Below are positions 1 through 10,993 of a DNA stretch of 64,000 nucleotides, piece by piece (position 1 is the stretch's first letter; every line of letters starts with the position of its first letter). Made by a program: the position numbers and the translations under genes. The stretch is taken from the NCBI GenBank assembly GCA_019925105.1, contig JAHGAU010000008.1, positions 1,674,001 to 1,738,000 of the forward strand, given 5' to 3'. Source of the stretch: Niebla homalea. Lineage: Eukaryota; Ascomycota; Lecanoromycetes; Lecanorales; Ramalinaceae. The notes under the pieces are model-generated. The model saw nothing but the letters and a program-made list of their open reading frames with translations, was not told the origin of the DNA and made no database searches.

Positions 1-1942
1 ATGAAGAAGCTATCCATCGCGATGTTGATCGGAGGCGAACAATTCTACATTCATCTCACGTAGCAAATATACCTTGACGCAAGCCGTACCAGATTCGAGA
101 GTTGACCTATCTCGCCGTTTCCGGTGAAGCGCCATCGGTCCTGGTGCCGCGATTTGCGTCGAACAACCTTCTCCAAGGAATAGTACTTGCGTCCTCAGCC
201 TGGGTCGCTGTCTCAGAGAAGTCTGATCTTACTGTCACCTTGTTTGCGTTTCAATCTACGAGCTGCCATCTCAAGGACCTCAATGATTTTTGGCTTTGAC
301 GGGTCGGACCAGGCGCATTCAAGTCGCCAGCGCCAGACAGCAAAGCAAAAACCAAGAGTAAATTTGACCGAGAATAGTGCCCCGGAGAGACCGCCTGTAC
401 TCATTAGCCCTTCGCGCCAGTGCTCTTCATTATTGGGTTTTGTCGTCGTTGCTTCAGCATTCATCACTTACCATGATTTAGGTCTTCACGGCCATTACTA
501 TGGGATCTACATCTACGAAGTCGATGGCGACCCTGGTTATCCAGATGCCGAGCGGCTTTCAAGTCGTCTTTGGCAAGTCCATAAGGCGAATCGCAGTTTG
601 CATCTCTCCTACAGATCGGCATTGATCTGATGTTAAATCCAAGATGTAGAACTTTGGCTTTGGAAAACTGTGTTACAACCAGACGTGCAAGGGTATCTAC
701 GTAGAGGTCAAAGCTGTCTTCGCGAAACCCACTTTGCTCCATTCATTTCCCCTAGCTACGCAAAAATAGACAATAGACTTTCGCTGGATGGCGAAGCCCG
801 AGATGTGTAGAGGACCGAGTGGACACAAACAATGGAAAGACGAACTTGACAGCTTTATACTCCGTGATCAAGACAAGCGTGTTTTTCCCGTTTTCGACTC
901 CAAGGAGGTACGAAAACCGCGAACGCAGGAGGTAATCGACCTCGCGCTTGGAACAAAGCATTGCAGAATGGTCCTGCGCAAGCTGTGAAAATGATGGAGA
1001 GGGAGAATGGAGCGCCAGAGCTTGCAAGCACTCATGGAGAGCAAGCCCCTTTGAACCAAGGTTGAAATTGCTCTCAGCATCCTCATTTGATCTTTCATTG
1101 AGGCACGATGGCTACTTTGCAAGGTTGCGACATCTTCAGTGGCTGCGACTTCAGGCATTCTGGTACGTACCTTGATGTCTTGTATGGTCACGCGAGCGAA
1201 GAGTGAACAAACAGCGAGCACAATTGAGCAGCCATGAGCCTGGACAAATCCTTCTCCACTCATTGACCAATCATCATGTTAGGGTAAGCCACTGCAGATG
1301 TCATCATTGTTCCCAATGCTACTGTAGCTGACCATAAAGATGCGACTGTGGCTGTCCCCGGCCGTTTAAATGCAAGGGTCTCAGCAGATGGCATCATCGA
1401 CCTCGTATTGGTACCTGGAGAGTTCAAAGTTGCGGGCCTCAGGCCTGAAGCGGTTAAGCCGGCCGCCCAGACGCAAAGAATTAACAATTATTTTTAGCAC
1501 CCAGAGTCCGGCCTTTTTGGCGGAACGACGTCGTTGAAAAGTTGGGCTAGGGTCCGCTGCTTGGCTTACTGCCCTCGTGCACTTTGGATAGCATAAGTCT
1601 GAAGGATTGTCTTGTCTTTTTTGATTTTTCAATAAAGGAATTATCATTCATTGTATCATCACTATTGTACCCAAGTGGCTCACCTCTCCCCCTTTTCACC
1701 TTTTGTGCCTTCTTTCTCGCTTCTTGTTCTTTCCGCTGCACCACCTTCGCCAATTACGCGTTTGACAAACGCTTCTGCAGACCGTTGAGCATCAAGCTGC
1801 CACGCAACACCGGTCCAAAATGTCCGGATCGCGAGTTTGATGGCCACCGACACCCTTCAACTCGTTGCTGTCCTGACCTTCCCCCTTTGACCATTTGCCT
1901 TGAAAAAGCCCGGCTTGATCCGGCGTCCATTCGCTTGCAAAC
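1..1942. other. Upstream region without a supported gene
   Basis: Several short open frames occur on both strands, but none has a recognisable domain, a credible splice partner or a consistent codon pattern. The last 300 bases before the channel gene are pyrimidine-rich (about 1660-1760), as in the leader of a fungal gene, and probably contain its promoter and 5' untranslated region. Confidence 0.5.
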
Positions 1943-4900
1943 ATGTCCAACACACCACCGTCAGATGGCGCAAATGACCCGACCAATTGTGGGGGATCGG
2001 GGACTACTCAATTGCTATGTCTCATACAAGATCCCTTCGCGCAAGAGGTGAGATCTTCCATCCGCGAAAGGGGAGGATCATATTTGGCTAACTGGTTGGC
2101 CCAGTTCACATCCACCTCTATATGGACCGCCCTTGGAACGTCCGTAGGATCTATGCTCCTCATTGTAGCAGCATTCTGCCTGATACGGCCACGCAACTCG
2201 GTTGTCTACGCGCCAAAGCTCAAATACGCTGATGACAAGCATGCGCCTCCAGTCATTGGCAAGGGCTTGTTCGACTGGACCCCTCCGCTGGCAAGATTAC
2301 ATGAAGCAGAAATGGTTGGAAAAATTGGCCTGGATGCCATCATCTTTCTAAGGTTCACAAAGATGTGCAGGAACCTGTTTGTCATTGTCACTGTGATAGC
2401 CGTCGCTGTGATTATGCCCGCCAATCTGATTACTGGCAAAAAGTCGCGAGAAGAATCCAAAGACACGGACTTTTGGACCATCAGCTCGCCCATGTACGCG
2501 ACGGAGAGCGGTTTATGGGTGCATGTTGTATGTGCATGGGTCATCAATGTGGTAGTGGCATTTTTTCTCTGGCGGAATTGTGTCGCGGTCACGAGGTTGA
2601 GAAGAGGATATTTTGAGAGCACCGAGTACCTCCACAGCCTTCACGCCCGAACCTTGATGTTTACAGACATCCCAACAGCCTCAAGAACGGATGAGGGCAT
2701 TTTGAGGCTTGCGGATGAGTGCGGTCAAACAGGCGACTTGCCTCGAGCTGCCATTGCACGCAATGTGAAGGAACTACCCGAACTCATCGAGCATCACGAG
2801 AAGGCCGTGAAAGAGTTGGAGTCGGTTCTGGCCAAATATCTCAAGAATCCAGACAGGCTCCCTGCCAACAGGCCAACGGTAAAGCCGAGCCACCGAGGAG
2901 GTCGAGTGGACGCAATAGAGTTTCTGACAGACAGGATTGCCGAGATTGAAATGGAGATCAAGCATGTCAGGGAATCCATCGACAAGCGCAACCCTATGCC
3001 GTATGGATTTGCCAGCTGGCACAGAATTGAAGATGCCCATTCAATTGCATATGGAGCAAGGAATAAGCATCCCCAAGGCACAACCATTCGCCTGGCTCCC
3101 AAACCAAGTGACCTAATATGGAAGAACTTGGGCCTTTCGAAGAAGGACAGGAGCTGGAAGCGCCTTCTCAACAACTTCTGGATTGCCATATTGACCATTG
3201 CCTGGATTGCTCCCAACGTCCTGATTGCCATCTTCTTGTCTAATCTTTCCAACCTGGCAAAGGTTTGGAAAGGCTTCAATAGCACGTATCAGCATCATTC
3301 GACCAACTGGGCCATTGTACAGGGTATAGCATCCCCAGCATTGACTTCCCTCATCTATGTCCTCCTACCTATAGCATTCAGACGCCTTTCTATCCATGCC
3401 GGCGACAGAACCAAAACTTCGCGTGAAAAGCATGTCACTACAAAGCTCTATGCCTTCTTTGTCTTCAACAATCTCGTCGTCTTCTCCCTCTTCTCCGGTC
3501 TATGGATCTTCATCACCGCTGTCATCAGTAACAGACAGGCCAACGAATCGGTATGGCAGGCCATACAGGAAGGAAACTTCTTCACGAAGATGCTTGCTGC
3601 CCTTGTCAAGACTTCACCCTTCTGGCTGTCATGGCTCCTCCAAAGGAACCTTGGTAGCGCTGCTGATCTTGCTCAAATGATCCAGCTGTTTTGGGTATGG
3701 TATGGCAAGACATTCACCTCACCTACGCCACGTCAACTGATCGAGCTCACTGCCCCACTGGCATTTGATTACGCTGTATACTACAATTACTTCCTCTTCT
3801 ACGCGACCGTCGCCCTCTGCTTCACTACTGTCCAGCCACTCGTCATCCCCATAACAGCATTCTACTTCGCCATCGACTATTGGCTCAAAAAATATCTCCT
3901 ACTCTACGTGCTCATCACTAAAAACGAATCCGGCGGCCAATTCTGGCGCATCCTCTTCAACCGCATGATCTTTGCCACCATCCTCGCCGACATCGTCATG
4001 GCCTGCGCCATCAAAGCCAACGGCACCTGGGTCCAAGTCATCCTCCTTGGTCCTCTCCCCCTCCTCCTCATAGGCTTCAAAATCTACTGCGCCCGCACCT
4101 TCGACGACCAATCGACCTTCTTCAACAAAGCCACCCTCGTCGACCCCGAAAACATGGCCGACCCGGGTAAGAAATCCCGGCGCACTGACCGCGTCGCCTC
4201 CAAATTCGGGCACCCGGCCCTTTATGCAAAACTCATGACGCCCATGGTTCACGCCAAGGCCCAAAATGCCATCTCCCAGATCTACCGCGGTCGCATGAAC
4301 AACCCCGCTGCCGTCGATATCCACAATTATAATCGCGATCTCGACACTGCCTCCATCTACTCCGACAGCGTCGGGTTTGCACTAGATCCCATGTCCCAAA
4401 CGCAACCTGGCAAATCCGCTCGGTTCCCACCATCCGCGCAAAGTTCGGTCAAGCGGAAAGAGTTGTTTGAATTGATCCCTGAGAACAAGCTCGATTTCGG
4501 CTACTACAAGAATCGGCAAGAGTTTGCGGATGAATACGGCGGCGATGGGGAACTCTTCGGTCACCCCGCGGATCTGATATCCGAGAGAAGTGGGACACCA
4601 CACAGCTTCTTCGGGCATAGTAAGGATGGCAGTAGTCCCACAGACAGTCGCGCTAGTAGTCCTGGGCCGTACTCGAGGCCGGGGACTGCTGCGGGCTTCA
4701 ATGGTGGGGCGCATTCCAGGAGTGGGAGTGAGCGGTTACAGCAGATTCATCCGGCCTTCCGGGATGGTGCCGGCGATTCGCCCAGACCGGGGTTTTACAG
4801 GGGTATGAGTGGGAACAATGAGAGCGAGACGAATCTTCTAAGGGGGGCGCAAGCTCCTGGGTTGGTGGATGAGGACGTTGGAGAAGTGAGGCAGGGGAGG

Positions 4901-5062
4901 GAGATTTATGGATTGGATCGATGGAGGACGGGAGGGAGTGGGTATGTGGGATTGCCTGGTGGGGAGGAAGCAGCAGGTGGTGGTGGATATGTTGATGGGG
5001 GACAGAGGGCTTATGGAGAAGATGCGGGGACAGGATACGAAGCGTATCGGCATCGGAGATGA
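1943..5062 (+). CDS. CSC1/OSCA-family mechanosensitive cation channel (DUF221, RSN1/PHM7 type)
   Basis: This intronless gene encodes 1039 residues. The protein matches the fungal CSC1-like (DUF221) channels that admit calcium and other cations when membranes are stretched or under osmotic stress. A first membrane segment lies near residues 60-82, two more near 144-164 and 190-212, and a cytosolic region containing HARTLMFTDIP follows, as in the family. A charged cytoplasmic stretch (about 260-400) precedes a cluster of further hydrophobic segments from about 410 to 730. The last 300 residues form a Ser/Gly/Pro-rich tail without membrane segments. The start ATG follows a CT-rich leader and is the first one in frame with the N-terminal membrane segment. 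Length and order agree with family members such as yeast Phm7 and Rsn1. It is probably plasma-membrane; the exact paralogue cannot be decided. Confidence 0.88.
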   Translation: MSNTPPSDGANDPTNCGGSGTTQLLCLIQDPFAQEVRSSIRERGGSYLANWLAQFTSTSIWTALGTSVGSMLLIVAAFCLIRPRNSVVYAPKLKYADDKHAPPVIGKGLFDWTPPLARLHEAEMVGKIGLDAIIFLRFTKMCRNLFVIVTVIAVAVIMPANLITGKKSREESKDTDFWTISSPMYATESGLWVHVVCAWVINVVVAFFLWRNCVAVTRLRRGYFESTEYLHSLHARTLMFTDIPTASRTDEGILRLADECGQTGDLPRAAIARNVKELPELIEHHEKAVKELESVLAKYLKNPDRLPANRPTVKPSHRGGRVDAIEFLTDRIAEIEMEIKHVRESIDKRNPMPYGFASWHRIEDAHSIAYGARNKHPQGTTIRLAPKPSDLIWKNLGLSKKDRSWKRLLNNFWIAILTIAWIAPNVLIAIFLSNLSNLAKVWKGFNSTYQHHSTNWAIVQGIASPALTSLIYVLLPIAFRRLSIHAGDRTKTSREKHVTTKLYAFFVFNNLVVFSLFSGLWIFITAVISNRQANESVWQAIQEGNFFTKMLAALVKTSPFWLSWLLQRNLGSAADLAQMIQLFWVWYGKTFTSPTPRQLIELTAPLAFDYAVYYNYFLFYATVALCFTTVQPLVIPITAFYFAIDYWLKKYLLLYVLITKNESGGQFWRILFNRMIFATILADIVMACAIKANGTWVQVILLGPLPLLLIGFKIYCARTFDDQSTFFNKATLVDPENMADPGKKSRRTDRVASKFGHPALYAKLMTPMVHAKAQNAISQIYRGRMNNPAAVDIHNYNRDLDTASIYSDSVGFALDPMSQTQPGKSARFPPSAQSSVKRKELFELIPENKLDFGYYKNRQEFADEYGGDGELFGHPADLISERSGTPHSFFGHSKDGSSPTDSRASSPGPYSRPGTAAGFNGGAHSRSGSERLQQIHPAFRDGAGDSPRPGFYRGMSGNNESETNLLRGAQAPGLVDEDVGEVRQGREIYGLDRWRTGGSGYVGLPGGEEAAGGGGYVDGGQRAYGEDAGTGYEAYRHRR

Positions 5063-5462
5063 AGTGAATGGCGGCAAAGGGGACTGATGAACTAATGACT
5101 TGGGTTGGGATGAGGATAGAGGTTGATTGTGTCTGCATTGCGTGGTCATTGGGCGGAGGATCCATTTCTATCTTAGCGATACCTGTCACAGTTCAAGAGG
5201 ATTCAAAACTACGAAAGTTCCATATCTTTGTTGTTCGTTCCGCAGAGCTAATCGATCTGTATTAAGAGCAATGTCTAATGTCTTACCCCTATTCAATTGA
5301 AATTGAGGGGCACAGCTGTAGCGTCATTGTGCATCAAAGCCCCCACTTCGACAACAACACACAAGTTTGTGGGAAAGAAAACTCAACAATTCTGGTTGCG
5401 CACACTCAATTGGATCCCAAGGAGCTCGTATACGAATAATCTCAATTTGCAATACGGCAAAG
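5063..5462. other. 3' end of channel gene and promoter of phosphoglucomutase
   Basis: No gene is visible. The stretch should carry the 3' untranslated region of the channel gene and the promoter and leader of the phosphoglucomutase gene. I see no clear motif. Confidence 0.5.
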
Positions 5463-7268
5463 ATGAGTATCAAGACCATCTCCTTCAAACCCTTCACCGA
5501 CCAAAAGCCCGGAACGTGAGTAGCTTCTCCCCCCCCCTTTTTCCACACTCTCAAAGTTGACCTCTTGCTCACCTTCTCACAGCTCCGGTCTCCGCAAGAA
5601 AACCTCGATATTCCAACAGCCTCACTACTCCGAATCCTTCATCACCGCCATCCTCCTCTCGATCCCCGAAGGCGCGGCCAACAGCACCTTGGTCATTGCG
5701 GGCGATGGCCGCTTCTACAACCCGGAGCTCGTGCAGCTGATTGCGAAGATCGGGGCCGCGTACGGGGTGTCGAAGTTGATTGTGGGGCAGGGCGGCGTGC
5801 TGAGCACGCCGGCTGCGAGCCACGTCATCCGGATCCGGGGCGCCACGGGCGGGGTGCTCTTGACCGCGAGTCACAACCCGGGGGGCCCCCGGAACGATGT
5901 GGGGATCAAGTATAATCTGGCGAATGGGGCCCCCGCCCCGGAGGGGGTGACGAACAAGATCTTCGAGACGGCGAGGTCGCTGACGGAGTATAAGATGGCG
6001 GACATCTCGGATGTGGATCTCGCGACCGTGGGCGGTGGTAGGACGTACGGGCCGCTGGAGGTGGAGATTATTGACTCCACGGCGGATTATGTGGCCATGC
6101 TGAAGTCCATCTTCGATTTCCCGCTCATCCGGTCGTTCTTGGAGGGGCATCCGGACTTCAAGATTCTTTTCGATGCCCTCCATGGTGTCACTGGACCCTA
6201 CGGTGTTGCCATCTTTGAGGAAGAGCTCGGGGTCAAGGGGAGCACCCAGAATTGCGTACCTTTGCCGGATTTTGGAGGCGGTCATCCAGATCCGAATCTC
6301 GTGTACGCGCACTCCCTGGTGGAAGCGGTCGATAAGAACGGAATCCACTTCGGCGCTGCTAGCGACGGAGATGGTGATCGCAATATGATCTATGGTGCCA
6401 ACGCGTTCGTCTCTCCGGGAGACAGTCTGGCCATCATCGCGCACTATGCAAAGATGATCCCTTATTTCCGTGACCAAGGCGTGTATGGGTTAGCAAGAAG
6501 TATGCCAACGTCTGGCGCCATCGACCTGGTAGCCAAAGCCCAGGGTTTGCAGAACTATGAGGTGCCCACGGGGTGGAAGTTTTTTTGCAACCTGTTCGAC
6601 ACCAAGAAGATGTCCATCTGCGGCGAAGAGAGCTTTGGCACAGGTAGCAACCATATTCGGGAGAAGGACGGCTTATGGGCCGTTGTCGCGTGGCTGAATA
6701 TTATTGCTGGGGTGGCAAAAGAGAAGCCGGGCCAGGGGACACCGAGTATCAAATCCATTCAGCATGAGTTCTGGAACACATATGGCCGTACCTTCTTCAC
6801 ACGGTATGACTACGAAGGTGTGGACAGCGACGGCGCGAACCAAGTGGTCGCAAACCTCAAAGAGCTCATCACCACAAAGAAAGACCAATTCATCAATTCG
6901 ACAGTGTCGGGCCGCAAAGTACTCGAGGCAGATGACTTCTCATACACAGATCTGGACGGCAGCGTCAGCAAGAACCAAGGCATCTTTGTCAAGTTTGACG
7001 ATGGCAGTAGGATAGTGGTGAGGCTTTCAGGGACGGGCAGCAGTGGCGCAACCATCCGGCTATATGTGGAGAAACATGAGCCGGAAAAATCGAAATTCGA
7101 CCTGGATGCGCAGGATTATTTGAAGGACAGTATCAAGCTGGCGACTGAATTGCTGCAGTTGAAGAAGCTGGTGGGGAGGGATGCGCCAGGTAAGTCACCC
7201 CCTTTTTGGTGACCTCGCCCTGGCCAAGCAGGCTGATCAAAGATTCTCCAACAGATGTCAAAACGTAG
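5463..7268 (+). CDS. pgm2: Phosphoglucomutase
   Basis: The enzyme interconverts glucose 1-phosphate and glucose 6-phosphate in the cytosol and links glycolysis to glycogen, trehalose and UDP-glucose synthesis. I read three exons: 5463-5515, 5583-7189 and 7255-7268, giving 557 residues, the usual family length. The first exon encodes MSIKTISFKPFTDQKPG, the conserved N-terminus, and ends at a GTGAGT donor; the second intron has GTAAGT and a CAG acceptor and restores a short tail ending DVKT. The phosphoserine loop TASHNPGG, the metal-binding loop DGDGDRN, the sugar loop GEESFGTGS and the C-terminal phosphate-binding loop RLSGTGSSGATIR are all present. The gene lies next to the aldolase gene on the same strand. 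The 5' part is C-rich and then turns strongly G-rich. Confidence 0.95.
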
Positions 7269-7847
7269 AAAGAAAGAGGCTCATCACACATGAATCTTGG
7301 AAGCATTGAATACCCAACAGATGCACAATACGGAAAAAAGAATACATAACGATCATCAAGCATACAAAGATGGGGTTTAGTGAGAAGCATAGAACAAGCG
7401 CGAACAAAGGATTCCGGTATTCTACTGTCATTCCAATACCAATTCACCAAGATACCTTCACAATGCAGGGCTGTCAAAGCTATCCTCATCACGGGCAAAA
7501 AGTCTGGATAAGCGTCAAAGTCCACAGGCGCTCACAATTTAATATAAGATTTATCATTGAAATTCTACTTCGCAGCACCTCCAGCCCCTTTTCCGGCGAT
7601 TCGGAGAACCATCACCAGGCCAAAAGGGCTTCGAGGCGCTGCCCCAACGTCATTGCCTCGCCTTGCCGAGAACTCTCGCTCCCCGCCGAAAAAAACACGC
7701 CCCACCTCAACTCTTCGGCCAGCACATTGCGAACAGTTTTATCCCCTCGCTTTCTCAATTTCTCACACCTGGTAGTAACATCATTGCCTTCTAGTTTGAT
7801 CGTACGAGAGACCCCAGAACTGCCCGCACCGTCAAACCCATTTCAAA
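7269..7847. other. Intergenic region; aldolase promoter and leader
   Basis: No gene is supported. The last 100 bases are rich in C and T (for example around 7740-7770), as expected for the leader of a highly expressed glycolytic gene. Confidence 0.5.
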
Positions 7848-9131
7848 ATGGCCAAGAACGTACTTTCCCGCAAAGAGGGCGTCATTGTCGGCGACGACGT
7901 CCTCGCTCTCTTCAACTACGCACAGGAGAAGCAATTCGCCATCCCCGCCATCAATGTCACTTCTTCGTCTACCGTGGTTGCGTCGCTCGAGGCGGCGAGG
8001 GATAAGAAATCCCCTATCATCCTGCAGATGTCACAGGGTGGATCGCTGTACTTCGCCGGCAAGGTATGAGTCTTCCATTGATGGGTAACCAAGCTTTGCT
8101 GTTTTGATTGCTTTCAACCTATGGCCACCGACGGAGTAAATATCTCATCCTCCCCCGCTCTTGGATTTCACATCAGCATTAAATTCCGGCGGGGGGAAAA
8201 AGCCCATGTTCGCTCTTCCCCATCCTCCACTTTCGCTGACCACGCCCTGTTCTCCCTCTAGTCCGCCCCCAATGGCAATCAAGAAGGTTCCATCGCCGGT
8301 GCCATTGCCGGTGCCCACTACATTCGGGCCATCGCTCCCACATATGGCGTCCCTGTAGTGCTCCACACGGACCACTGCGCCAAGAAGCTGCTCCCGTGGC
8401 TCGACGGCATGATGGACGCGGATGAGGAGCACAACCGGAAACATGGGGAACCCTTATTCAGCAGCCACATGATTGATTTGTCAGAGGAATCCGTGGAGTA
8501 TAACGTGGAAACGACGGCCAAGTATCTAAAGCGGGCCGCGCCGATGAAGCAGTGGTTGGAGATGGTGAGTCTCTTCGTACTGCACCTCGTCGTCTGTATA
8601 TTTTGCTGAAACGGGATCACCCAGGAAATCGGGATCACTGGCGGCGAGGAAGACGGCGTCAACAACGAGGACGTCGACAACAACTCCCTCTACACGCAAC
8701 CCGAGGATATCCTCCACATCCACAAGACCCTGTCCGCCATCTCCCCTTACTTCTCCATCGCCGCTGGTTTCGGCAACGTCCACGGCGTGTACAAACCCGG
8801 CAACGTCAAGCTTCACCCCGAACTGCTCGGCAAACACCAAGCCTATGTCGCCAAGGAGACTGGTTCCAAGAAACAAAAGCCTGTATACTTGGTCTTCCAC
8901 GGCGGGTCCGGTTCCTCAAAGAAGGAATACACCGATGCCATTGGGTATGGTGTGGTGAAGGTTAATTTGGATACCGATCTGCAGTATGCGTATCTGACGG
9001 GAATACGGGATTATGTCCTCAACAAGAAGGATTATCTGATGAGTCAGGTGGGCAACCCGGATGGTGCAGACAAGCCGAACAAGAAATACTTCGACCCGAG
9101 AGTGTGGGTCCGAGAGGGGAGAAGACGATGA
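7848..9131 (+). CDS. fba1: Class II fructose-bisphosphate aldolase (apparent C-terminal frameshift)
   Basis: The enzyme cleaves fructose 1,6-bisphosphate in glycolysis and works in reverse in gluconeogenesis. Exons are 7848-8063, 8262-8564 and 8625-9131, both introns in phase 0. Zinc-site and catalytic motifs are clear: VVLHTDHCAKKLLPW, MIDLSEES, GITGGEEDGVNNE, GNVHGVYKPGNV, FHGGSGSSK and KVNLDTDLQ. As read, the frame ends at TGA 9129-9131 after VWVREG, giving 341 residues. One base further in register, the downstream sequence encodes a family-like tail ending in VDFNTAGQL with TAG at 9182-9184, which would give 359 residues, the yeast length. The difference is one G missing from the run at 9116-9119. 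Because the enzyme is essential, a consensus error is more likely than a real truncation. Confidence 0.95.
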
Positions 9132-9184
9132 GCCAAAGGGTGCAGGAAGGGTTGGTGGATTTCAACACCGCGGGGCAATTGTAG

Positions 9185-9658
9185 AGAGTCGACTATGGTC
9201 AAGGGAAACCATTGGATGAGTGTTGGATTGGACGGCGAAAAATGGCTGTACCGAAGGAGCTAGCTCTGTTCCGTTGTCCTCCTTTCTTTGCGTCTGGGTG
9301 GCCCGCTGTGATATGACGACCCTAAAAAGATTTCTCTCCTTCACTTATGATTGTACATACGTTGGATACATGCCGTTTTTCTCTTCGTCAATGATATGCC
9401 GGTTTTTACCTCCTCACTCCTCGACATTGCAGCCAGGGGACCTTCTAATCCAAATAGCGTCATCCTTCGAGATGGGCAACTGATTCTTCCAAAACAGGAT
9501 GCTGTTATACCTCAGCCCAGCCTACTCAATGGCTTCGCTAATCAACACCATTCACTATTGACGCTCGAGCTTCGAATGAGTAGATTCTTGGTCTCGTGGT
9601 TTGATGATGATGCGCCATTGCAGGCTTCTTTATGAAGGCCTCAATCGAGCGTTATGCA
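9185..9658. other. Intergenic region between convergent genes
   Basis: The aldolase and oligoribonuclease genes converge here. The stretch should carry both 3' untranslated regions. I see no gene and no repeat. Confidence 0.5.
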
Positions 9659-10650
9659 TCATCCAGGTTTGCCGAAAGTCTTCTCGGTGCTTGCTTCCTC
9701 TCGCCCCTTGCGTTCCCCCAAGGAAGCTAAGTAGCCCTCCTCCACTGTCCACGCAACAATCATCAGTCCCGTCTTTTCACCCCTCTGGCCTACGCCTCCT
9801 TCTCCTCTAAGCCCCCGGCCCCTCTTCCTCCCTCTTCCTCTCCTCCACCGCACCCCCTCCCTCTTCCCCACCTCCCCCTCCCCATCCTCCTCATCCCCCA
9901 ACCCAAACAACACCCGTCGATAATACCTCATCTCCTCAATACTCTCCTCGATATCCCTCCTGGCCTCGTGCCTCCCCTCCTTCACCGGCACCCCGGCCAA
10001 CACCCCACCACCACCACCCCCCTCCCCCGCCGCAGGGCCGCCCCACCGCCTCACCGCCTCCTTAAAACTACTCACATCCAGGATCCGATAACTCAGATAC
10101 TCGACCACAGCCACCCACTCCCCGCCGGCGCGCAAAAACTCCCGATCGCAGTGCACCGAATTCCCCGCCATCACCCCCTTCCCGCGCTGGACCCCCAACC
10201 CCCTTATATATTCCAGCAGACCGCGCGCGGCTTCGCGCACCGTGGTGGAAGCCCCGGGATCGCTGCAGCGCGCGATTAAGCCCGAGCGGCTGTGGTGGTC
10301 GAGGCACCAGGGGGACATGGCGGCGAGGCGGGGGGCAGGGTGCGTTATGTAGGCTTCGTAGGGGTGGGGGAGAGGAGGCGTAGGTGCGGGGTGGTGATGT
10401 AGCAGCAGAGGGAGAGGATGGTGTCGGTGGTGGGGGAGAGGCCGGTCATTTCGCAGTCGATCCAGATGAAGGGGTCGGTGGAGGGGGGTGGACATTTTGG
10501 GGGAGTGGGGAGGGGGAAAAGAGGAGGGGATGGGTGGTGGTGGTGGTGGTGGTTGGGGGGGACCTTGGGGAGGTGGTGTATCCGGCGGGAGATCCGAGGG
10601 TGGGGGAAGGGGGTGGAGGATTGGGGGAGGAGATGGCGGGCGGTGCGCAT
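9659..10650 (-). CDS. rex2: Oligoribonuclease, DEDDh 3'-5' exonuclease, probably mitochondrial (apparent frameshift)
   Basis: The enzyme degrades short RNA oligonucleotides to mononucleotides. The start at 10650 gives a basic N-terminus (MRTARHLL) typical of mitochondrial import, then a His run encoded by a GGT/GTG repeat. The first DEDD motif is FIWIDCEMTGL. After a frame change the rest follows: MSPWCLDHHSRSGL, AGNSVHCDREFL, RILDVSSFKE and HEARRDIEESIEE, which supply the remaining acidic residues and the catalytic histidine. The frame changes within the G runs at 10361-10370; one missing C on the coding strand would join the halves as LRLLSPHPYEAYITH. There is no room for an intron. With that base the protein is about 330 residues. 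It has a long Arg/Gly-rich C-terminal extension beyond the catalytic domain, which could be a misread 3' end. Confidence 0.85.
10531..10553. repeat. GGT trinucleotide microsatellite
   Basis: About seven tandem GGT/GTG units lie within the oligoribonuclease coding region, where they encode a run of histidines in the N-terminal leader. Such runs often vary in length between strains. Confidence 0.8.
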
Positions 10651-10993
10651 TAAGCTATGTGATGAATGTGAGGGGCGAGAGGGGGAGTCTGGTCGCGCTG
10701 GGGATCGCGTCGATGAAATTGAGGATCCTCGGGTGTAGACGTAATTCCGCTCCGTTGGTCGATTTCTCGAACGTGAGATGACGGGGTCGCATCATCTGGA
10801 GAAGGTGCAATGAGGGCAAAGAGGCTCGAAGTGGCATGTGCCAAATGTTGGAGCAGGCAGGAATGCAAAGCGCTGCTCAATGCAGGCCATTCCACAATGT
10901 TTCTCTGAAACGAACCATTCATACCACGCCGCGATGCAGGAGGTACATGGTATACTCACTTCCCCTCTTTATTTCACCGGACATTAGTTCATT
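10651..10993. promoter_or_regulatory. Divergent promoter between oligoribonuclease and the Gfo/Idh oxidoreductase
   Basis: The two genes start back to back about 343 bases apart, so this stretch must contain both promoters. I see no specific binding motif. Confidence 0.4.

Noticed and set aside
1..1900. Several open frames in the first 1.9 kb
   Set aside because: None shows a domain or a consistent splice model, and they overlap on both strands without preference.
9111..9131. Programmed frameshifting in the aldolase gene
   Set aside because: No slippery heptamer or following structure was apparent, and two other genes show the same one-base deficit in G/C runs, so an artefact is simpler.
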